From NCBI GenBank assembly GCA_046539045.1, contig JBKHHU010000117.1:1-10915 (forward strand): a DNA stretch of 10,915 bases, in the 5' to 3' direction. The stretch comes from JBKHHU01 sp046539045 (GTDB lineage Bacteria > Planctomycetota > Phycisphaerae > SM23-33). Within the stretch, counting starts at the first letter, position 1, and every line of letters begins with the position of its first letter. A model generated the notes under the pieces. The model searched no databases. It was not told the origin of the DNA and saw nothing but the letters and a program-made list of their open reading frames with translations. A program made the position numbers and the translations under genes. Positions 7,901 through 10,915 of the stretch are shown here, piece by piece.

Positions 7901-8061
7901 GTGGGCTGGTCGGTTTCGGTTGCGGGGGCTGTGGTCGCACCGGCCTGCGTGGTGGTCGCTCCCGAGGGGGCGGCCATCGCGGCGTTGTGCGGTCCGGAGC
8001 CCTGTCCCATCAAGCACAGGACAGTAAAGCATGTCAGCAGCATTGCTAGCCTGCTTGCCAC
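1945..8061 (-). CDS. Giant FtsX-type ABC permease with M28-like (inactive), PA, LysM and coiled-coil extracytoplasmic domains
   Basis: This 2038-residue protein is far longer than FtsX (~300), LolC (~400) or MacB (~650). It has a signal peptide (hydrophobic 5-18, likely AMA cleavage near 30) and a Thr/Ala/Pro-rich linker to ~58. An M28-like fold (~110-855) follows, interrupted by a PA-like domain (~200-292), two LysM repeats (339-434) and a coiled coil (~560-705). Next are a beta-rich region (~860-1110), a helical segment, and three membrane helices (~1192-1273). The FtsX core has helices near 1318-1340, 1753-1775, 1798-1822 and 1850-1872, with an extracytoplasmic loop carrying two further LysM-like repeats. 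A cytosolic tail ends the protein. The loop EERKGEVGMLGAIG (from 1777) is the classic FtsX/MacB coupling segment that touches an ABC ATPase; no ATPase is in the window. It is probably a mechanotransmission-type envelope machine rather than a pump. Its substrate is unknown. It is the middle gene of the operon, and no frameshift is apparent. Confidence 0.9.
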   Translation of the reverse strand: MASRLAMLLTCFTVLCLMGQGSGPHNAAMAAPSGATTTQAGATTAPATETDQPTEASRHEKRVKKISPSEIRYFERLATFNADALKNIDQRTDKQALRERMDEILAAGKLFVGARKYTRAEGERYARAPIHRYLQKEIDELESHGLVDLGSLQGVVGVPVMTDALNDDQLREDKPAHLRIGQQEFEVLPMWPNGAMPSLAPKGGLQGRLIYVGAAEWKDLEGLDLKGAIALADFEASRNWNRLVNMGAQAVVVRRDGNINRENAEGWFSNTPVPFPRYYVDEKIGSELLARATRKEYLEDGSVRTIDGKEASLHGGHVYEMRRFESPMAYLPPTDPVVYKVQRQDLLIRIAVQFGVSPGQLRQLNADVLGDKEAGELVGKTLKIPESTRTYEIRQNDLLDRLAVEYGVDAEAIRKVNGLEAGQRLTAGMEVTIPNVDKPVTLLVPIDAVSVVPDARLGGKAAFNMAIALEAMEHLATSKDIVRRKGILFGFLDAEAMGGMSSRTFAESLLLLNDELATTRYEDPEEKLRRYRLGVKWFKDPESVEMGEDDLLWFGEQWLRGRVEERRVHFAEQRAAAKRRRLENSNQIIRLREDLQELEEGDRQLRQEIQQRIEELQRGMEVFTARIKTESEKLDRVVEVKRNSLDKTTGWAERIDLLRRELIRLKEQGHAEELGFSLERMERRLRAEREELAFYQKLSENNKNVVQTVMMKLHDTLEPSEPLLGWILNLSDGSHSLNLRESFRAGIIKLDPKRGYLDRFKEVLSYASVQAGWTEDWLVLTDKDAGEVPVANTGKVGTYVDFWLAPRIAVLSVGTHNDNELLLDTPRDVPSEMNFDNLSTQARNMLVLLRMGLENPIDTLAPDKLTKARYSRLIGTVAKYNVRSGLNAEDPIADVSVYFPGLQKQEGANSRNTAKFLGTRKSLLRKSLLNGSYAMPLESLTFQGKPMVYAYRLDRDTALFDMVVDQGQIGTGKQKPNVSFAGGEDVDKKLIMTEVYPFVFCPGVDPMDYKALGSEEQTVAVRDVAFNGEPRHYALDNPPLKYSETDMDANILYAEPGRRTQVIAKRNIAYKMLLIGAVNEEYPRGYGYQIGPKYNEETGEVIDRNLILPFAEYEIARQMRELAEERRKLYEDRGISDRSVAVSVKRADDKLDLAREAFDKRDWRAGVGASREAWGILVKSYPRIMELGREAVFSAVVLMALLVPAAVFLEKLIIGGRGIVARLIGITIIFVLGTVFLNYFHPAFQISVSPFIVMIAFTMILMSVVVLTLMYQRFDVLVRRARAAGGEVESEEISLMSSLSTALALGVSNLKKRPARTALTVFTVTVLTFSIITFVSVKGSDTLLERDVQLDTHVGSESIDPMPPAYSGVLFRNYQWKGLEVNFVSAIQSEFGPHFEMTVRGYYVQQEGGNNQDREGANQEEIRYGENTTIATALMSFEPNETHFSKLHRAVSNKQWFRGENRSIGRAADKDMLIIPFELANRLKIKSHMLYQGPDVYTVEETAPVEQVAREIGRLRNLAVSADDLKLLNNLTGDTVEAGTELQVPIRWSFQADMTLAEVAMYLGIPVDEVRDIEGLGGDAFTKPELLEGEEVKLENYHLARDVELLLPRRKLLEKDQLPRVQLKSRWWRVMGILDSEKADRIRDISGKSLAMVDYLRSAFTPNIAVGDLVNESASYHISWDTLVIIPRTSGADVKSKPRTVAVKFPDDMSEEQVARFQKDVALRLNRSMFANFPNTPDDQLAIVTTQEDSSVGGLAKIVVPVILCVLIVLNTMMANVEERKGEVGMLGAIGLSPSQISFLLLSESAVFSVLGIVFGTFSGLLFANTVDYIQVNHNPEFLSTLSVNFTSLSSLALAMGTGLVVLLATIIPARKAAALAAPSGMANWELPEPSPDRRIGFDLPFTLTRGNAVGMMAFFRQFLVNHTDAASQDFNCRNIRHALISNGEDALMIRTDMWLAPYDLDVAQDLEMKVTPTENEGVFGVNIVLHRTSGTEEAWLRTNYGFMDLVRHQFLIWRNLDDAARKRYINEGAELFQGASS
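1956..1961 (-). promoter_or_regulatory. Weak candidate ribosome binding site (AGGGAG) for the OPT-family gene
   Basis: AGGGAG lies within the last codons of the FtsX-type gene, 12 nt before the ATG at 1943, which is longer than ideal. The stop TAA and the ATG are separated by a single C, so re-initiation by ribosomes finishing the upstream gene is probably at least as important as this site. Confidence 0.4.
2422..4488 (-). other. Three-helix module followed by the FtsX core with a large LysM-containing extracytoplasmic loop
   Basis: Membrane helices lie near residues 1192-1214, 1218-1240 and 1246-1273, with an HPAF motif between the second and third. After a short cytosolic stretch, NLKKRPARTALTVFTVTVL begins the FtsX core in its characteristic Arg-Thr-x-Leu-Thr context. 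The extracytoplasmic loop covers ~1341-1752. The last three core helices are near 1753-1775, 1798-1822 and 1850-1872, closing with an IPARKAAALAAP stretch typical of the family. With a cleaved signal peptide, seven helices put the coupling loop (1777-1796) and the C-terminus in the cytosol, as expected for an ATPase partner. Confidence 0.85.
3280..3573 (-). repeat. Two degenerate LysM-like repeats in the second extracytoplasmic loop (residues ~1497-1545 and ~1548-1594)
   Basis: The first copy begins VYTVEE and closes with AGTELQVPI, with a loose helix-N-N-L segment between. The second begins WSFQADMTLAEVAMYLGIP, followed by DEVRDIEGL and closing EGEEVKL. The strand-helix-helix-strand spacing fits LysM, but the conserved positions are weaker than in the N-terminal pair. 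These may be wall-binding modules or simply a LysM-like fold used structurally. Confidence 0.5.
5947..6384 (-). other. Long coiled coil in the extracytoplasmic region (residues ~560-705)
   Basis: About 145 residues are dominated by Glu, Arg, Gln, Lys and Leu, with leucine/isoleucine at heptad-like spacing and no Pro over long stretches. The pattern breaks near the DKTTGW segment, around residues 648-653, which could be the tip of an antiparallel hairpin. A hairpin of about 70 residues per arm would project roughly 10 nm. It interrupts the M28-like fold between its central and last pieces. Coiled-coil hairpins are also used by EnvC and PcsB, the partners of FtsEX, but there they are on a separate protein. 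Confidence 0.75.
6760..7047 (-). repeat. Tandem LysM repeats (residues 339-385 and 391-434)
   Basis: Each copy starts with Y-x-(V/I)-x-(R/Q)-(Q/N)-D-L-L, continues with a helix of the (I/L)-A-V-(Q/E)-(F/Y)-G-V type, then (L/I)-R-x-(L/V)-N, and closes with a G-x-x-(L/V)-x-IP strand. This is the standard LysM layout, with the usual GD replaced by QD and ND. LysM domains bind the GlcNAc-containing backbone of peptidoglycan or chitin, so this pair probably tethers the extracytoplasmic part to the cell wall. They are placed between the PA-like domain and the M28-like core. Confidence 0.8.
7186..7464 (-). other. PA-like (protease-associated) domain inserted in the M28-like fold
   Basis: Residues ~200-292 show the PA pattern. 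A G-x-L-Q-G-RLIYVG strand leads into a D-L-K-G-AIALADF strand (the usual 'dvkGKIvl' element), then a helix and a M-GAQAVVV strand (the usual 'A...GA.gvi' element). PA domains commonly sit inside M28 peptidases of the transferrin-receptor and aminopeptidase type, which supports the M28 reading of the flanking sequence. The domain would help form a ligand-binding lid in the periplasm. Confidence 0.65.
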
Positions 8062-8070
8062 GTTGATTCG

Positions 8071-8075
8071 CTCCT
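8071..8075 (-). promoter_or_regulatory. Ribosome binding site AGGAG that fixes the GTG start of the FtsX-type gene
   Basis: A perfect AGGAG lies 9 nt upstream of the GTG at 8061, inside the 22-bp spacer after the TGA of the upstream gene. The first ATG in the frame (codon 7, at 8043-8041) would be 27 nt from it, too far. This supports GTG as the start, although the signal peptide would be plausible from either. Confidence 0.75.
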
Positions 8076-8083
8076 ATTCTCGA

Positions 8084-10903
8084 TCAATAGAACCGCGGAC
8101 TGTACGGAGGTCTATCCGTAAAGTGCTTAATAAAGGGACCGACGTCGGTGTTGCCTTCGGCAATCATCGAACAGACCAGATCGGTCATGTTCCATGCGAA
8201 GATACAGAAAACCGCTCCGACGACCAAACCGATGAACAGTGGTTTGGATTTCTTGTACATGTTCATCCCGCCGTACTTGATGACCAGCTTCTTGATCACC
8301 CAGGCGACGAACACGCTACCCCACAGCAGCGAAAGCTCCTGGCTGTGGAATTCCCCGCCCTTGACGTACGGAGAGATCCAGGAGTAGTAGATGCTCATCA
8401 GCAACAGCAGATAGCCCAGCGGGTGAAGCGGGAACCGCAGGAAGCGGCCGCGAAGGAACGACAACGCGCCGAACACCACAAACCCGATGCCCATGAACGT
8501 GATGGGGATCCAGTGGGGACGGTTGAACTGCCCCAGGCCCAGCTCGCCCTTGAAGTGGCTGACCCACAGGGCATACCGCGCCAGGCCGAAGCTGTCGGTC
8601 GCGCCCCTGCCGGTGCTGAAGACCTCGGCACCGATAAACGGGCTGCCCCAGTAGTAACTCAGGACCAGCCAGCTGACCATGCCCACGCCAACCGCAACGA
8701 GCACGGCCGTGACGCTGGCAATGGCGATCGTGCCGTAGTTGACCTTGTGACGCCGGGCCAGCTCCAGGTTTTCCAACTGCTGCGGAAGGCTGCGGAACAA
8801 CAGGGACATCGGAAGGAACGCCAGCGAGATCCAGCGGACATACGCCGGAGCTCCGCTCAAACCGGTAATCCCGAGAACGATGGGCAGCTTGGTGTATTCG
8901 TACGACACGTGCTGGGTCGGCAGGCCCGTTTCCGCTCGCACGCGGGCAGCGGCGATCGTCTGGGCGAAGATGAAGATGGCCCCGATGCCGATGAGCCAGA
9001 ACTTCGAGATCCCGAACCCGAAATCCAGCAGCAGTCCGGCGATCAACAACGGAATGACGATGAACCCGGCGATCATCAGCTTGTTGGGAACATACGATCC
9101 CAGCGGCGAGGTCTTGCTCCGGGCGCTCTGGCTGCGGAAGCTCTTCCACAGCAGAATCAGCGAGAAACACAGCACCGCCCCGAGAAGCTGCTCCATCGGG
9201 AACGGGTAGTTTCTTCCACCGCCCCACCCGGTATAGTACGGGTTCTGGATCTTCTCGGTGCCCAGCTTGCCGAACAGCACGACCCCGTTGTACAGCAGGA
9301 AGATAACCCAGACCGAGAAGCTCACTTCCAGACTGACCAGGAACGCGATGCCCAGCACAATCGGGGAGATGACAAAGAAGATCTGGTCCATCTCCTTGAA
9401 GGCGCCTTCGGTAAACAACTCCTTGGAGATGAAGTAGCTGGTCGTGTGAACCTCGGCCATGAACTCGTAGTGCCCGAGCCCCTCGAAGAACAACCAGACG
9501 AACCCGACGACGAAGCCGACGATGAACATCGAGTTGAATGCGCTTTTCCGCTTGGGCGGGTTCTGCGCGTCGAAGGCCGTCTCGATGGACGCGTCATGGC
9601 GGATCATTCCGTCGGCCACTTCCACCAGCGGGAATGCGAGGTTCTCGCGCTCGATCCACTTGCGCCTCAACCACTCCGCCAGACACATCAGCAGAAGGAA
9701 CAGGCCGATGAACAGCAGACCCCAGCGAAGGATGGGTCCCACCCAGATACTCCAGGGAAGCCGCTCAAACACCGTTCCGAGGTTCTCGGTGAACGTATTA
9801 TCCTGCTTGGCCTTCTTGTCCTTCTGTTCCGGCCAGAGGCTCTCCGTCATCGCGGCGGTATTTTCGTTCGGGCTCAGGGCGTCCCTGAGACCGTCGCTGC
9901 GGATCAACTGTCCCCGCTCGTCCCGACTCAGGCGGTAGACGAAACTGCCCTTCATCTCCTGGTAGGTATCATCATCCATCGCCTGGAACTGCTCGAGGTA
10001 GCGTTGCGTAAGCTTCCGCCGCAGCGAGTTGAAGTCCGTTCTGGACAGCGAGGTCGTCAGCTCGACCAGCGTCGGCCGGACTTCGTCGAAATCCTCGACC
10101 CGCTCCATGAGGTTCTGACGCTCTTCCGGCGTCAGACGCGCCATGTCACGTTCAAAACGTTCCTGTCCGCTGCGGTTGAGGTTCTCAAAGGTGGCCGGGT
10201 GCCGCGTGGCGATCTTCTCGTTGTAGGGGGCGAGCATTTCCGGAAGACGCTGCAGCGCCTCGCGGCTGCGTTTGGAGGTAACTTCGTAGCGTCGGTTGAC
10301 GGCCTCTGCGAGTCCGAGGCTCTTGAGGGCGGCGTTGTCCTGCTGCATGCTGAGCAGGTTGCTTGCCTGGTCCGGGCCGAGGTCGGGAACGAGACTGCGG
10401 ATCTTCTCGAGCGTTTGTTCGCTGGGGCGGCTGATGCTCGCGGGACGACCTGCCTCGATGTCGGCCAGTCGCTGGCGTTCCAGTTCGACGACTTCCTTGA
10501 CTTCACGCAGCGCGTCGTCGCGTTTCTTGGTCGTCTGGTAGTCGATCAGCGTGTTGAGATACCGCTTGGCCCGGGCACTGGCGAATCCCGCCTTCCGCGG
10601 CACGAGAGGGAACCACTCGTCGTCAAGTCGATTGTAGGCTGTGCGGTAGGTGCTGGTGCCGTAGTAGAGATACTCGTTGAGAACGGCGTTGCTGGAGAGG
10701 TAGAAAGGCCGGATGAGGCCCAGGTTCATCAACGGGACGGCGAGGGTAAGCATCGTAAAGAGGATGACCAGTTGAGGTCGGCTGATGCTTTTGACCTTCG
10801 AGAGCCCGCGGAAGATCGCCAGAACCAGAACCAACGCAAAGATCAGCCCGACCGCCCATGCCACGGGCGTGGCGGTCTCGATATCGGCGTTCACGGTCTG
10901 CAT
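8084..10903 (-). CDS. OPT-like polytopic membrane protein (DUF6785/DUF6784 type) with a ~270-residue soluble insertion
   Basis: This 939-residue protein has about 14 hydrophobic segments. Helices at roughly 14-31 and 44-64 are followed by a hydrophilic, charged, helical stretch at about 107-376. The remaining helices run from W384 to the C-terminus. Family-like signatures are an ENLAFPL motif (FPL at 424-426) after a WIERE segment, an AR-x5-G motif (A653 to G660), and a C-terminal HPLGY ... KKLVIKYGG pattern. I associate these with the DUF6785/DUF6784 OPT-like membrane proteins common in Planctomycetota; this is recognition from memory. The same landmarks occur in the OPT-family gene at the left end, so the two are distant homologues. 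The role is presumably solute, perhaps peptide, transport across the inner membrane; the substrate is unknown. It is the first gene of the visible operon, ending 22 bp before the FtsX-type gene. The ATG start lies 12 bp from the window edge, with no purine-rich ribosome site in those 12 bp and no stop in frame, so a start further upstream is possible. Confidence 0.88.
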   Translation of the reverse strand: MQTVNADIETATPVAWAVGLIFALVLVLAIFRGLSKVKSISRPQLVILFTMLTLAVPLMNLGLIRPFYLSSNAVLNEYLYYGTSTYRTAYNRLDDEWFPLVPRKAGFASARAKRYLNTLIDYQTTKKRDDALREVKEVVELERQRLADIEAGRPASISRPSEQTLEKIRSLVPDLGPDQASNLLSMQQDNAALKSLGLAEAVNRRYEVTSKRSREALQRLPEMLAPYNEKIATRHPATFENLNRSGQERFERDMARLTPEERQNLMERVEDFDEVRPTLVELTTSLSRTDFNSLRRKLTQRYLEQFQAMDDDTYQEMKGSFVYRLSRDERGQLIRSDGLRDALSPNENTAAMTESLWPEQKDKKAKQDNTFTENLGTVFERLPWSIWVGPILRWGLLFIGLFLLLMCLAEWLRRKWIERENLAFPLVEVADGMIRHDASIETAFDAQNPPKRKSAFNSMFIVGFVVGFVWLFFEGLGHYEFMAEVHTTSYFISKELFTEGAFKEMDQIFFVISPIVLGIAFLVSLEVSFSVWVIFLLYNGVVLFGKLGTEKIQNPYYTGWGGGRNYPFPMEQLLGAVLCFSLILLWKSFRSQSARSKTSPLGSYVPNKLMIAGFIVIPLLIAGLLLDFGFGISKFWLIGIGAIFIFAQTIAAARVRAETGLPTQHVSYEYTKLPIVLGITGLSGAPAYVRWISLAFLPMSLLFRSLPQQLENLELARRHKVNYGTIAIASVTAVLVAVGVGMVSWLVLSYYWGSPFIGAEVFSTGRGATDSFGLARYALWVSHFKGELGLGQFNRPHWIPITFMGIGFVVFGALSFLRGRFLRFPLHPLGYLLLLMSIYYSWISPYVKGGEFHSQELSLLWGSVFVAWVIKKLVIKYGGMNMYKKSKPLFIGLVVGAVFCIFAWNMTDLVCSMIAEGNTDVGPFIKHFTDRPPYSPRFY
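9776..10585 (-). other. Soluble helical insertion within the DUF6785-type protein (residues ~107-376)
   Basis: This segment sits between the W97-F-P-L-V-P motif and the next membrane helix at W384. It is about 270 residues long, rich in Glu, Arg, Gln and Lys, and lacks any hydrophobic run long enough to cross the membrane. Its composition and heptad-like spacing suggest several long helices, for example around the ELERQRLADIE and LTPEERQNLMERVEDF stretches. In the OPT-type paralogue at the left end, the matching interval between its VPDWFAP motif (132-138) and the next helix at W152 is only about a dozen residues. The segment is therefore an insertion in this protein, or a loss in the other. 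It resembles no domain I can name. With a short N-terminus and two preceding helices, its side of the membrane cannot be decided from sequence alone. Confidence 0.7.
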
Positions 10904-10915
10904 GGTAAGGAACTG

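Noticed and set aside
8062..8083. A promoter or terminator in the spacer between the first and second genes
   Set aside because: The 22 bp hold a ribosome binding site and nothing resembling a -35/-10 pair or a hairpin with a T-run.
8148..10541. Several short open frames on both strands within the DUF6785-type gene
   Set aside because: All lie inside a long gene with consistent membrane topology, lack ribosome sites at their starts and show low-complexity Ser/Arg/Pro composition typical of out-of-frame reading.

Overview
The window is GC-rich and almost entirely coding. It holds three large genes, all on the minus strand, so transcription runs from the right end to the left end. In transcription order they are: (A) 10903-8084, a 939-residue polytopic membrane protein of the OPT-like DUF6785/DUF6784 type with a large soluble helical insertion; (B) 8061-1945, a 2038-residue FtsX-type permease with a huge extracytoplasmic region; (C) 1943 to the left edge, an OPT-family (oligopeptide transporter-like) protein of which 647 residues are visible and whose C-terminus lies outside the window. 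The spacers are 22 bp (A-B) and 1 bp (B-C), so the three genes almost certainly form one operon. The promoter, the terminator and any further members are outside the window.

Organism: the OPT-like proteins with their conserved FPL and AR-x5-G motifs, the oversized secreted/membrane protein, the Thr/Ala-rich low-complexity stretch after the signal peptide, and the high GC all suggest a Planctomycetota bacterium, perhaps a Phycisphaerae-like lineage. This is inferred from remembered family distribution. There is no rRNA or marker gene in the window to confirm it.

How the genes may work together: A and C are distant homologues of each other and flank B. B has a signal peptide, then an M28-peptidase-like fold that seems catalytically dead and is interrupted by a PA-like domain, two LysM repeats and a long coiled coil. 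A beta-rich segment follows, then three membrane helices, then a classical FtsX core whose extracytoplasmic loop carries two more LysM-like repeats, and finally a cytosolic C-terminal domain. No ABC ATPase is in view, although the FtsX core keeps the cytosolic loop expected to contact one. A plausible but untested model is an envelope-spanning machine that grips peptidoglycan (LysM, coiled coil), binds peptide or protein ligand with a dead peptidase domain, and is coupled to OPT-type permeases. No RNA genes, mobile elements, CRISPR arrays or substantial intergenic regions were seen.
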